64,000 nt of DNA, from positions 194,524 to 258,523 of the forward strand of contig DATGLD010000045.1 of the NCBI GenBank assembly GCA_035294305.1, written 5' to 3'. The notes under the pieces are model-generated. The model was not told where the DNA came from and ran no database searches. It saw nothing but the letters and a program-made list of their open reading frames with translations. Shown one piece after another: positions 9,225-17,148 of the stretch. The DNA comes from DASRBN01 sp035294305. Its GTDB lineage: Bacteria; Chloroflexota; Ktedonobacteria; Ktedonobacterales; Ktedonobacteraceae. The first letter of the stretch is position 1. Each line of letters starts with the position of its first letter. The translations under genes were made by a program, and so were the position numbers.

Positions 9225-10628
9225 ATGAGCATCCAATCCATAAATCCGGCCACCGGAGAAGTCATTGAAACCTTCGAGCCTTATACCGAGGCGCAGATCA
9301 ATGAGGCGCTTGACCAGGCTCGCAACGCATTCAGGCAATGGCGCGAGACATCTTCTGCCGAACGCAGCGCGCTCTTTCGCCGCATTGCCAGTCACCTGCG
9401 CGACCATAAAGCCGAACTGGCGCGCATCGCGACGCTAGAAATGGGTAAGCCCATCGTCGAAGCGGAGGCCGAAGTCGAGAAGTGCGCCTGGAACTGCGAA
9501 TACTATGCCGAGAATGCTGAAAAGTTCCTGGCAGACCAGCATATCGCGACGAATGCGACCGATAGCTACGTCTCGTTTCAACCGCTTGGCGTCGTGTTGG
9601 CCCTGATGCCCTGGAACTTTCCCTACTGGCAGGTCTTTCGCTTTGCCGCGCCTGCATTGATGGCAGGCAATACCAGCGTTCTCAAACATGCCTCGAATGT
9701 CTCTCGCTGCGCGTTGGAGATCGAGAAGATGTTTGTGGAAAGCGGCTTCCCGCAAGGGGTCTTTAGAACGGTGCTGGTGCCAGGGGCGGAAACGGATAAG
9801 CTGATTACCGATCCTCGCATCGCTGCTGTCACGTTAACTGGCAGCGACGCAGCTGGCGTAGCAGTGGCATCGACAAGCGGGCGTGTGCTGAAGAAAAATG
9901 TCCTGGAACTGGGCGGCTCGGACGCCTTTATCGTGCTGGAGGATGCCGACCTCGATGCCGCGGCGCAGATGGCCGCGCGGGCTCGCTACCAGAACACCGG
10001 CCAGAGCTGCATTGCCGCCAAACGCTTCATCGTCGTCGATGCAGTAGCCGATACGTTTGAGCAGAAATTTGTCGAGGCGACCTCGAAGCTGCGTGTGGGC
10101 GATCCGCTTGAGCGCGAGACGCAGATCGGGCCAATGGCGCGTGGCGACCTGCGCGAAACATTGGAGAAGCAGGTGCGCGACTCCGTCGAGATGGGGGCGA
10201 AAGTCATACTCGGCGGCAAACCCCTTGACGACAGGGGCTACTTCTATGCTCCAACGATTTTGACCAATGTGACTCCGCAGATGCCCATGTTCCGCGAGGA
10301 AACATTCGGTCCTGCAGCTGCCGTCATTCGCGCTCGCGATACCCAGCACGCAATTGAACTCGCCAACGATTCGCAATTTGGGCTTGGCGGTAACCTGTGG
10401 ACCACTAATATCGAACGAGGTCGTGAATTAGCTCGTCACCTGGAATCCGGCGCGGTCTTTATCAATGGTATGACCGCGTCAGACCCTCGCCTGCCCTTTG
10501 GGGGTGTGAAGCGCAGCGGCTATGGTCGCGAGCTTTCCTCATTTGGCATTCACGAGTTCGTGAATATCCAGACTATCTGGATTGGCCCTACCGTCAACGC
10601 CGCGCCTGTGAAGGCTCCAAGCGAATAG
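9225..10628 (+). CDS. NAD(P)-dependent aldehyde dehydrogenase, succinate-semialdehyde type
   Basis: The start at 9225 follows the AGAAGGGGAA ribosome site; the frame is open for a further 29 codons upstream without support. The 467-residue protein has the complete ALDH catalytic set: MPWNFPYW with Asn131, the general base Glu228 in LELGG and the nucleophile Cys262 in NTGQSC. The short form and the start SINPATGEVIETFEPY are typical of the GabD1-like succinate-semialdehyde dehydrogenases. Substrate choice is inferred from overall resemblance only. The gene stands alone between the carotenoid operon and a convergent DUF2795 gene, with a strong hairpin at its end. Confidence 0.88.
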   Translation: MSIQSINPATGEVIETFEPYTEAQINEALDQARNAFRQWRETSSAERSALFRRIASHLRDHKAELARIATLEMGKPIVEAEAEVEKCAWNCEYYAENAEKFLADQHIATNATDSYVSFQPLGVVLALMPWNFPYWQVFRFAAPALMAGNTSVLKHASNVSRCALEIEKMFVESGFPQGVFRTVLVPGAETDKLITDPRIAAVTLTGSDAAGVAVASTSGRVLKKNVLELGGSDAFIVLEDADLDAAAQMAARARYQNTGQSCIAAKRFIVVDAVADTFEQKFVEATSKLRVGDPLERETQIGPMARGDLRETLEKQVRDSVEMGAKVILGGKPLDDRGYFYAPTILTNVTPQMPMFREETFGPAAAVIRARDTQHAIELANDSQFGLGGNLWTTNIERGRELARHLESGAVFINGMTASDPRLPFGGVKRSGYGRELSSFGIHEFVNIQTIWIGPTVNAAPVKAPSE

Positions 10629-10647
10629 CGTCATGCTGGACGCAAAA

Positions 10648-10678
10648 ATGGGGATGCGAATTCGCTTCGCATCCCCAT
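10648..10678. terminator. Bidirectional intrinsic terminator
   Basis: A perfect 13-bp inverted repeat with a 5-base loop lies between the convergent ALDH and DUF2795 genes. On the minus strand it is followed directly by a run of T residues (AAAA at 10644-10647 on the plus strand), so it should end the DUF2795 transcript and probably the ALDH transcript too. Confidence 0.85.
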
Positions 10679-10693
10679 CTTCATGCTCACTCA

Positions 10694-10894
10694 CTATTTT
10701 TTGTTATCTATGTCACCGATGGCCTTACTGACACCGGAAGGTCCCTCGAATTTCTGGTCAGGCAATTGCTTGAGCGTTTCGAGCACCTTCTGGTCGGCGC
10801 CATTCTGCTCGGCTTGCTTGATCAGGTCTTTCTTGTTGACGGGATAATTCACTCCCTTCAGGTACTTCTGCAGTTGAATTGGGTTAACTGCCAT
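10694..10894 (-). CDS. DUF2795 domain small protein
   Basis: A 66-residue protein with an excellent ribosome site (AAGGAG seven bases before the ATG). Most of it is one DUF2795 domain: 'IQLQKYLKGVNYPVNKKDLI' start, a helical middle with QNGAD and LKQLPD, and the closing VSKAIGDI block. The family is common in actinobacteria and Chloroflexi as stand-alone or fused small proteins; its function is not known. It is monocistronic, ended by the terminator at 10648-10678. Confidence 0.85.
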   Translation of the reverse strand: MAVNPIQLQKYLKGVNYPVNKKDLIKQAEQNGADQKVLETLKQLPDQKFEGPSGVSKAIGDIDNKK

Positions 10895-11033
10895 GGTTTT
10901 CTCCTTCTTGTACTTTCAATTCAAAACGTCTTTTCGCACATACATGTACACGAATGAGGGCTTGTAATTGATACAAAGAAGGCAGGCGTAATCCTTTTTC
11001 TAATGCTACTCTGATACCGGCGTAAAACAGCAG

Positions 11034-12131
11034 TCAGGCCCGCTTTGCCAGGTAACGTGTCCGCGCACGAAAGATCAGAATCAGCGCTACGATGATGCCC
11101 AGCATGATGAGCAGTGTTTCGGCAAACTGTGGAGTTCCCATAGGCAGTGTTGGCAGCCAGCCCAGAAGTGCGTTTGATTGCGGTCCAGCAACCACCTGCG
11201 CCGGTAGGGTGCCGAAATGGGCAATACGTATCACGCCTGAAGTACCAACACCCATATCATACGTGACTGATGTATCAGGAGCATCGAGACTCAGGTAGGT
11301 CAACCAGCCATTTGATGGAACCCAGCTCATATTGCGGTCGGTTGACAGGTCATGGTAAAGCGTGGGGGTCATCTGTTCCTGAAATGCTACTTTCAGGCCG
11401 GGCGCGCCTGGAACTTCGGTGCCTACGGCTGATTGCCCAACTTTCGCGCCGACATCGCTCGTATTGACAGGCCCATCGGTCAGCAGGTAAATGTCGGCCT
11501 GCACTTGCTGGCCATCGAGCGCAAGCACCTCAAGGGGTACCCACAAATTGGGGGTCTTCATTGTAATCAATATCGGTACGCCATCGCCCTCCAGCTGACC
11601 GCGCGCCTTCGCTGCCGCGGTATCATATTTCGCCGCCATGAAAATTGGGCTGCCTTTTGCGTATGTGAGCAGGTGATCGCGCGTATCGCCGTTCAGGAAG
11701 AAGCCGTTGCTGGTAGCCCAATTCACCACGGCCTGACCGCTGCCCCGGATCACTGTAATATTGAGCGCTTCGATCTTCACCTGCTGCAAAACCTGTGCTG
11801 TGGCCCCGGCGCTTGCGACAGCGTTGATTGGTACAGCAGGCTGGGGATGCGTTTCGATTGCGAGCCGTTGCAGTGTCCAGGCTCCCCCCTCCTCGATTTT
11901 CATGGGTACAGCGGGCAGCGGTACAATCCAACCAATATCGGATTCACTTCCCTGGTAGGTGAAACTGGTCAGGTAATGTTCGATGCCATTATGCCACGCG
12001 ACGAGTGTGCTGGCGCGGGCGAGGCGTACGTCACCATCGGGTGCTATCAATCCGCCGCAAGCCAGGGCGGATTGGGATTGCAGTACAAAAAATGCCAGTG
12101 CGGATACAAGGATTGCAAGTCGTTTGATCAT
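11034..12131 (-). CDS. DUF2330 exported membrane-anchored protein
   Basis: A 365-residue protein with a cleavable signal peptide (about residues 1-24, ending ALACGG), a long extracytoplasmic DUF2330 domain beginning CGGLIAPDG with the GIEHYLTSFTYQG and 'DIGWIVPLPAVP' blocks of that family, and one C-terminal membrane helix at about 338-356 followed by RARTRYLAKRA. It should sit outside the cell on a C-terminal anchor. The function of DUF2330 is unknown. Its start codon and ribosome site lie inside a long leader hairpin (12129-12184), and the GNAT gene lies 74 bases upstream in the same direction. Confidence 0.85.
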   Translation of the reverse strand: MIKRLAILVSALAFFVLQSQSALACGGLIAPDGDVRLARASTLVAWHNGIEHYLTSFTYQGSESDIGWIVPLPAVPMKIEEGGAWTLQRLAIETHPQPAVPINAVASAGATAQVLQQVKIEALNITVIRGSGQAVVNWATSNGFFLNGDTRDHLLTYAKGSPIFMAAKYDTAAAKARGQLEGDGVPILITMKTPNLWVPLEVLALDGQQVQADIYLLTDGPVNTSDVGAKVGQSAVGTEVPGAPGLKVAFQEQMTPTLYHDLSTDRNMSWVPSNGWLTYLSLDAPDTSVTYDMGVGTSGVIRIAHFGTLPAQVVAGPQSNALLGWLPTLPMGTPQFAETLLIMLGIIVALILIFRARTRYLAKRA

Positions 12132-12184
12132 CGTCTGGTCTCCTCTTGTTGAACTTAACTGGATGGTTCAACAAGCAGACGATG
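12129..12184 (-). promoter_or_regulatory. Leader hairpin that buries the DUF2330 start codon
   Basis: On the minus strand CATCGTCTG (12184-12176) pairs with CAGACGATG (12137-12129), whose last three bases are the ATG start codon. Inside it CTTGTTGAAC pairs with GTTCAACAAG (12175-12166 with 12154-12145), closed by an 11-base loop. The AGGAG ribosome site sits in a 7-base one-sided bulge between the two stems. All 19 pairs are Watson-Crick. No U-run follows, so this is not a classical terminator; control of translation is the simplest reading. Confidence 0.6.
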
Positions 12185-12205
12185 GGAGTGGGGGAAAAGT
12201 TCCCT

Positions 12206-12994
12206 CTACTTCGCCTCCATCTCATACTCCCCATACGCCGCGACCACCTCAAACCCCAAATTTTTATACACAGCGATGGCGCTGGTGTTATCCGCCTTTA
12301 CATTCAGACCGATGTGATCGATTGTGCGCAGCAAGGACTGGCAGAGTTTGGCGCATACTGCTGTTCCAAAACCCTGGCCGCGAAATTCGGGGTGCGTTGT
12401 GACGTTGCCCAGAGCGGCTACTCTGTAGCGCTGCGAGTAGACATGTACGCCTGCGACGCTAATGATGTCTGAACCGTGCCGGATACCATAATAATGGCCG
12501 GTTTCCAGCATACGCGGGTCGAATGCGTTGAGCGGGTAGCTTGCCCGGTAGAGGGCCTGCAGGGCAGGTAAATCGGAGGTTGTCAATGCAACAATCCTGG
12601 ATGTGTCGATTGCATCTACCCGCTCTTTGTAGATCAGCGCCATTTTATAATGGGGCCCGAATGACTGTATCGCGTAGTCATCGGCAAAGATAGAGGCCCG
12701 GTCTCCACTCAGGTGCGCATGGAAATGCCTGGGTAGGAGATGCGAGATAGATTGCAGTAATTCACCCATATCGTCCCCTGGCTCTTCGGAAAGTGCCAGC
12801 AGGACGGGAACCGGCACACCTGAGTAGAGGAGCGCAATTGCGCTTATTTCTTGCTGTAGGCTGAGCAGAGCGTACCAGGTAGTGTATTGCCAGAAGAAGT
12901 TGTCGAGATCGCCAATCGAGTAAATATGAAGAAAGGTATCGCGTCGCAGGTAGGCTTCTATTTCTTGTTTTGAATGCAGGCAAATGGCTTTCAT
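12206..12994 (-). CDS. GNAT family N-acetyltransferase
   Basis: A 262-residue protein. The C-terminal half (about residues 130-262) is a GNAT fold with the acetyl-CoA loop EFRGQGFGTAVC (the R/Q-x-x-G-x-G pattern) and the following helix, then NVKADNTSAIAVYKNLGF, a segment common in these enzymes. The N-terminal half (QEIEAYLRRDTFLHIYSIGDLD) resembles the extra domain of the GNAT group that includes FR47-type acetyltransferases. Acceptor substrate unknown. It is followed by the DUF2330 gene, with which it may be co-transcribed, and has a palindrome in its promoter region. Confidence 0.8.
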   Translation of the reverse strand: MKAICLHSKQEIEAYLRRDTFLHIYSIGDLDNFFWQYTTWYALLSLQQEISAIALLYSGVPVPVLLALSEEPGDDMGELLQSISHLLPRHFHAHLSGDRASIFADDYAIQSFGPHYKMALIYKERVDAIDTSRIVALTTSDLPALQALYRASYPLNAFDPRMLETGHYYGIRHGSDIISVAGVHVYSQRYRVAALGNVTTHPEFRGQGFGTAVCAKLCQSLLRTIDHIGLNVKADNTSAIAVYKNLGFEVVAAYGEYEMEAK

Positions 12995-13035
12995 GCAAAT
13001 ACTCCTTGAGACCGAATATTTTTGAGACGAGCATT

Positions 13036-13055
13036 CTAACAGCTATCGCTGTTAG
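13036..13055. promoter_or_regulatory. Perfect palindrome upstream of the GNAT gene, candidate operator
   Basis: CTAACAGC-TATC-GCTGTTAG is an 8+8 perfect dyad 42 bases before the GNAT start. On the minus strand a TATGAT hexamer (13065-13060 region) lies just upstream, so the dyad would overlap the transcription start. The TAACA/TGTTA arms resemble operators of TetR-type repressors, but no such regulator is next to it. Confidence 0.4.
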
Positions 13056-13104
13056 TTTATCATAAGTATCCAGGTGAAATGCAAATTACTCGCAGAATTA
13101 GTAT

Positions 13105-13183
13105 CCAGATGTGTGCCAAATGAACAGCCCCAGAAACGCCACGAGCTGGCGTTTCTGGGGCTGTTCATTTGGCACACATCTGG
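13105..13183 (-). repeat. 37-bp perfect inverted repeat just after the catalase gene
   Basis: Arms 13105-13141 and 13147-13183 are perfectly complementary over 37 bases with a 5-base loop (CGAGC). The repeat begins 3 bases after the catalase stop codon. It could act as a transcription terminator or 3'-end RNA stabiliser, but no U-run follows on the minus strand, and the stem is far longer than usual terminators. Confidence 0.7.
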
Positions 13184-13186
13184 TTA

Positions 13187-15334
13187 TTACGCTGGCACTT
13201 GCTCCCGTAGGCGAGACCAGTGGCGGCGCTTCGCGATGGCGGCCGTAAATTGCTGGATGAAGGAGTTCATCTCTGACATGTTGCGCATCGTCACGATGCC
13301 GTTTGAATTGGACAGGCCTCCGTTTGACAGCGCACCTGCTGAGGGCAGGCCCGGAAGGTCGGAGCGCACCAGTAATTCGACGCCCTCGCCTACGGCCCCG
13401 ATTGGCTTGCCGTGCTTAAAGGCTTCGGCGACGAAATGGCGAGCTCTCCCTGGCCTTAACAATTGCGAAACGCTTTCCTGACCACCTGGAATGAATACCG
13501 CGTCATACATAACCGAACTGGCCGTAATGGCGCTGGCATCGACTGGCACTTCCTGCCCTTTTGCTCCCTTAATTGAGCCAAGGCCTTTCGCGATGATGAA
13601 AACGTGCGCCCCCTTCTCCTCGAGCGCCTTTTTTACTATTTGTAAAGCATTGGCATCGACGCCATCCGCGGCCAGTACCGCGATGCGCAGGCTCTTAATA
13701 GTATCCTTTGCCAGGTGCTCCAGGCTGAGCGCCGGGGACCGCTCGACATTGCGGCGGCCGGTGGGAGCGGTGATGCTGGGATGTACTCTTTCTGGCGGAG
13801 CCGGCGCGCCGATTCCCTCCGCAACGCGAACTGCCAGGTCATGATCGACATAATTGAACAATGTAACCATGCGCTCCCGCACTTCTTTGACATTGACATG
13901 GCCTAACTCGAAGTGGGCTGCGGCAACCAGGTGGTCCTGCTCAACCGGCGTCAGGCTCTTCCAGAATAGCGTTGCCTGGCTGAAGAAGTCCTTGAAGCTC
14001 TCACTGCGAGCGCGAGTGGCTCTCCCCTCAATCTTTTCGGCATAATGTATATAGCCCTGGGCCGACTCCGGCGCCAGCATTGGGCAACCCTTGCCGAGTG
14101 AGTTTGGATAGTAACTCGCCCGGCTCTCATTGATTGTCTGTCGCATATACCCATCGCGCTGGTTGTTGTGAACGGGTGACACAGGGCGATTGATGGGTAT
14201 CTCGGCGAAATTCGGCCCACCCAGGCGAATCAGCTGTGTGTCGAGGTACGAAAAGAGCCTGCCCTGTAAGAGAGGGTCACTGGTAAAGTCGATACCGGGT
14301 ACGACATGACCTGGATGGAATGCAACCTGCTCCGTCTCGGCGAAAAAGTTGTCCGGGTTGCGATTCAATGTCATCTTACCGATGAGCCGCACGGGTACGA
14401 CTTCTTCAGGCAAAATCTTGGTCGGATCAAGAATATCGAAGGCGAAGGAAAATTCTTCCGATTCCTCGAACATCTGCACGCCCAGTTCGTACTCCGGGTA
14501 ATCGCCTTTCTCGATGGCCTCCCAGAGATCGCGCCGCAGCCAGTCGGGGTCCTTACCTGCCAGTTGCTGTGACTCGTCCCAGGTCAACGAGTAGGTACCC
14601 AGCACCGGCTTCCAGTGGAACTTGATGAAGCGAACTTTGCCCTGTTTGTTCACCAGGCGGAAGGTATGGACTCCAAATCCCTCCATCATGCGGAAGCTGC
14701 GCGGAAGTGCGCGGTCTGAGAGCAGCCACATCACCATGTGAGTCGATTCGGGTAGTAATGAGAAGAAATCCCATGCTGTATTATGCGCTGTAGCTGCCTG
14801 GGGCATCTCGTCAGGAGGCTCCGGCTTGACGGCATGCACCAGGTCGGGGAATTTGATGGCATCCTGAATGAAGAAGACCGGGAAGTTATTTCCCACCAGG
14901 TCAAACACACCATCCGCGGTGTAAAACTTCGTTGCGAATCCTCTCACATCGCGCACCGTGTCGGCTGAGCCGCGCGAACCGACGACCGTCGAAAAGCGCA
15001 CAAAGACGGGAGTCTTCACTGAGGGATCCTGCAAGAAACTGGCCTTCGTATATTCAGTCATCGGCTCATAGACCTGGAAATATCCAAAGGCGCCACTGCC
15101 ACGGGCATGCACGACACGCTCCGGAATGCGTTCATGATCAAAGTGCATGATCTTCTCGCGGAAGTGAAAGTCTTCCAACAGTGTTGGTCCGCGTTCTCCG
15201 GCCTTGAGAGAATCGTCTGTATGGCTGATGCGCACGCCCTGGTTCGTCGTCAGGTATTGTTGCTCATCCTGCACACGATCGGGGTCCAGGTTTTGCTGCT
15301 TGCTTTGTTCATTGATGTTATTCTGGTCTGTCAT
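13187..15334 (-). CDS. katE: Large-subunit monofunctional catalase with C-terminal DJ-1/GATase1-like domain
   Basis: At 715 residues this is of the HPII (KatE) class. The core catalase domain has the distal His76 in RVVHARGSGAFG, Asn149 in DLVGNNFPVFF, and the heme tyrosine block GRLFSYLDTQLIRLG. After about residue 560 comes the extra flavodoxin/DJ-1-like domain (SLRIAVLAADGVDANAL, FIPGGQES) that marks large catalases. It removes hydrogen peroxide in the cytoplasm. The gene is monocistronic, with a dyad in its upstream region (15390-15414) and a very long hairpin at its end. Confidence 0.95.
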   Translation of the reverse strand: MTDQNNINEQSKQQNLDPDRVQDEQQYLTTNQGVRISHTDDSLKAGERGPTLLEDFHFREKIMHFDHERIPERVVHARGSGAFGYFQVYEPMTEYTKASFLQDPSVKTPVFVRFSTVVGSRGSADTVRDVRGFATKFYTADGVFDLVGNNFPVFFIQDAIKFPDLVHAVKPEPPDEMPQAATAHNTAWDFFSLLPESTHMVMWLLSDRALPRSFRMMEGFGVHTFRLVNKQGKVRFIKFHWKPVLGTYSLTWDESQQLAGKDPDWLRRDLWEAIEKGDYPEYELGVQMFEESEEFSFAFDILDPTKILPEEVVPVRLIGKMTLNRNPDNFFAETEQVAFHPGHVVPGIDFTSDPLLQGRLFSYLDTQLIRLGGPNFAEIPINRPVSPVHNNQRDGYMRQTINESRASYYPNSLGKGCPMLAPESAQGYIHYAEKIEGRATRARSESFKDFFSQATLFWKSLTPVEQDHLVAAAHFELGHVNVKEVRERMVTLFNYVDHDLAVRVAEGIGAPAPPERVHPSITAPTGRRNVERSPALSLEHLAKDTIKSLRIAVLAADGVDANALQIVKKALEEKGAHVFIIAKGLGSIKGAKGQEVPVDASAITASSVMYDAVFIPGGQESVSQLLRPGRARHFVAEAFKHGKPIGAVGEGVELLVRSDLPGLPSAGALSNGGLSNSNGIVTMRNMSEMNSFIQQFTAAIAKRRHWSRLREQVPA

Positions 15335-15389
15335 GTATTGCCTCTCTCATGCATTCGTCGCTCTTTCAACTCATGAGCTAAAAAAGCTT

Positions 15390-15414
15390 GTACTAAACTT
15401 CACCCATTTAGTAC
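15390..15414. promoter_or_regulatory. Dyad GTACTAAA-N9-TTTAGTAC upstream of katE
   Basis: A perfect 8+8 inverted repeat with a 9-base spacer lies 56-80 bases before the catalase start codon, where a promoter is expected. It is a plausible operator for a dimeric regulator of the catalase gene; the regulator cannot be named from sequence. Confidence 0.45.
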
Positions 15415-15477
15415 GATTTTAATTATTGGGGCGATACTGAACAGAGCATCCCTGGGAAGGATGCAAGATGGCGGTTG

Positions 15478-16002
15478 TTAATCCTCCAGCTCAATTTCAA
15501 ATGGCACAAGTATGGACGCACAGAGCAGATACCATCCCACGACAAGTGCGAGATCAACCATTTCGCTTTCAGTCAGATATTGCCGGGCGGCAGAAAAGGT
15601 CGTATCGGAAACACGGAATGTGCTGGCAGTCTCCTCAGCAAATTGGAGTACAGCGCGGTCTCGTGGCTCGAAGATAGCTGCATGTTCGTGCCAGCTGGCA
15701 ATGTTCGCAATCTCTTCCTCCGTCAAGCCTGCCCGTTTCGCCGGTTTCTGGTGTTGCGCAATTTCGTAAGCCACGTTGTGCAGTGTTGCCACGCGTAGTA
15801 CAGCCAGTTCGCGCAGGCGCGCGCTCAAATCCGCTTCATCTCGAACGTATGCCGAGAAGGTCATGAACGCGCGTAAGGCTTTCGGGCTATGGGCAAGCAC
15901 CCGGTGCAGATTGTAGACTGCGCCTCGCAAGCGCAGAATATCCTCCAGCACGGGTGCCAGACTCGTGTCAAATGCATCGGGTTCGAGCGGGCGAATACGC
16001 AT
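15478..16002 (-). CDS. Carboxymuconolactone decarboxylase-like (CMD/AhpD fold) protein
   Basis: Starting at the ATG at 16002 (after GAGGCAGAACATT, 19 bases downstream of the VOC gene stop) the protein has 174 residues; 42 further upstream codons are open but read through the spacer and the previous gene. The helical CMD fold is seen in RLRELAVLRVATLHNVAYEIAQH. The CxxC redox pair of AhpD-type members is absent, so it is more like the decarboxylase or uncharacterised CMD branches than an alkylhydroperoxidase. It is co-transcribed with the ring-cleavage-type dioxygenase, which suggests a role in aromatic or lactone breakdown. Confidence 0.75.
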   Translation of the reverse strand: MRIRPLEPDAFDTSLAPVLEDILRLRGAVYNLHRVLAHSPKALRAFMTFSAYVRDEADLSARLRELAVLRVATLHNVAYEIAQHQKPAKRAGLTEEEIANIASWHEHAAIFEPRDRAVLQFAEETASTFRVSDTTFSAARQYLTESEMVDLALVVGWYLLCASILVPFEIELED

Positions 16003-16021
16003 AATGTTCTGCCTCGTAAAA

Positions 16022-16873
16022 TTAAAAATCGGCGGGTTTAGGAGATCCCCAGACGTTCGACCATTGTTCCTGCATGCGCCAGACCTTCGGTTCGTATGTT
16101 GCGTCATCCCAGATCTGTTGGACATCACAGGTAAATTCTACTATATTGCGCTCAGGGTCCCGGAAGTAGGCGAATAGATTCTTGCCGGGTCCATGGCGGC
16201 CCGGCCCGTAAATCAGCGAGTAGCCGTTCTGCGCGAGATGGTCGGCCTGGCGCGCCAGGTAGGAAAAATCCTGTACCTCGAACGCGAAGTGATGCAACTT
16301 TGACATATCGCCAACGGAGCACGCTATTCCGTGATGATCGGGATTGCAACGCATCCAGACGAATTTATCTTCCACCCAATCGGAAATGCGAAACCCCAGC
16401 ACTTCCTGGTAGAAATCGGCGCTGCGCTTGCAATCACTAACCTTGAAGGTGAGATGGCCCAGCTTGCGGGGCTGGACGGCGCGCGGCCCGTAATTCGCGT
16501 CAACCTGTGCCATCTCAGCAATCAATTCGACCACGAATCCTTCGGGGTCGCGCAAGCGTAAGGAGGTTCCCTGGCCGCGTTCATCCGATTGCTCGATCTC
16601 ATATGGGATACCGGCGTGCGTTAGAGCAGTGGCCGCGGCCTCGAATTCCGCCGGCCCTCCGACTTCCAGCGCATAGTGGTCGATGCCGGTCTCAGTAGAT
16701 GGGACAAGGACCAAAGAATGATGGTTAGCATTACAGCGTAAATACACCTGGCCCGCATTATCACGCTCTGTCTCACCCAATCCCACTATCTTTGTATAGA
16801 AATTCACCTGCTGTTCCACATCTTTTGTCTTCAATGCCACGTGCGAAATTCGTTTAACGTTCACAATTGACAT
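16022..16873 (-). CDS. Two-domain extradiol (catechol 2,3-dioxygenase type) VOC enzyme
   Basis: A 283-residue protein made of two vicinal-oxygen-chelate modules (about residues 8-125 and 138-255). The second module carries the probable Fe(II) triad: His in LGHLTF, His in LHHFAF and Glu in RNIVEFTC, in the usual order for extradiol dioxygenases that open catechol-type rings. A strong AAGGAG site precedes the ATG. It heads an operon with the CMD-like gene and is divergent from a GntR/FCD regulator with two GTATAC sites between them. The natural substrate cannot be read from sequence. Confidence 0.85.
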   Translation of the reverse strand: MSIVNVKRISHVALKTKDVEQQVNFYTKIVGLGETERDNAGQVYLRCNANHHSLVLVPSTETGIDHYALEVGGPAEFEAAATALTHAGIPYEIEQSDERGQGTSLRLRDPEGFVVELIAEMAQVDANYGPRAVQPRKLGHLTFKVSDCKRSADFYQEVLGFRISDWVEDKFVWMRCNPDHHGIACSVGDMSKLHHFAFEVQDFSYLARQADHLAQNGYSLIYGPGRHGPGKNLFAYFRDPERNIVEFTCDVQQIWDDATYEPKVWRMQEQWSNVWGSPKPADF

Positions 16874-16985
16874 AAAAATCTCCTTTCGTAGGGAAGCGTA
16901 ACCGAGTATTTGCCGTAAGGTTCAGGCAACAAATACTCATAAGCACGAGAACTCCTGGGATAAATCTTGACAAAATATAAACTAA

Positions 16986-17057
16986 TGTATACACTTGCTG
17001 CTAAATATACCATGCAGGAGGCGAAATTACAACCCATTAGCAGCTGATATGTATACA
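16986..17057. promoter_or_regulatory. Two TGTATACA palindromes between the VOC operon and the GntR gene
   Basis: TGTATACA occurs at 16986-16993 and again at 17050-17057, 64 bases apart (about six helical turns), in the 275-base divergent intergenic region. Palindromes with a GTATAC core are typical of operators of FCD-type GntR regulators, and a GntR/FCD gene starts 91 bases away, so self-control and control of the VOC operon by this regulator is likely. Confidence 0.55.
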
Positions 17058-17148
17058 GTTTTTACTGTGAGGTATGAAAAAGTAAGTTGATTTCGCCTTA
17101 TTATTGTGGGAGGTACGCTTCCCAAATTGCCTTCAATGAGAGGGAAGT

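Noticed and set aside
9834..10376. Long antisense open frame inside the aldehyde dehydrogenase gene
   Set aside because: The plus-strand ALDH is complete with all catalytic residues; the antisense frame has no ribosome site and no recognisable domain.
11433..12152. 239-codon plus-strand frame opposite the DUF2330 gene
   Set aside because: The DUF2330 protein on the other strand has a signal peptide, domain blocks and an anchor; the opposite frame shows no family features.
13105..13183. Insertion element or MITE
   Set aside because: The hairpin is too short, no target-site duplication is seen (flanks differ) and no other copy is in the window.
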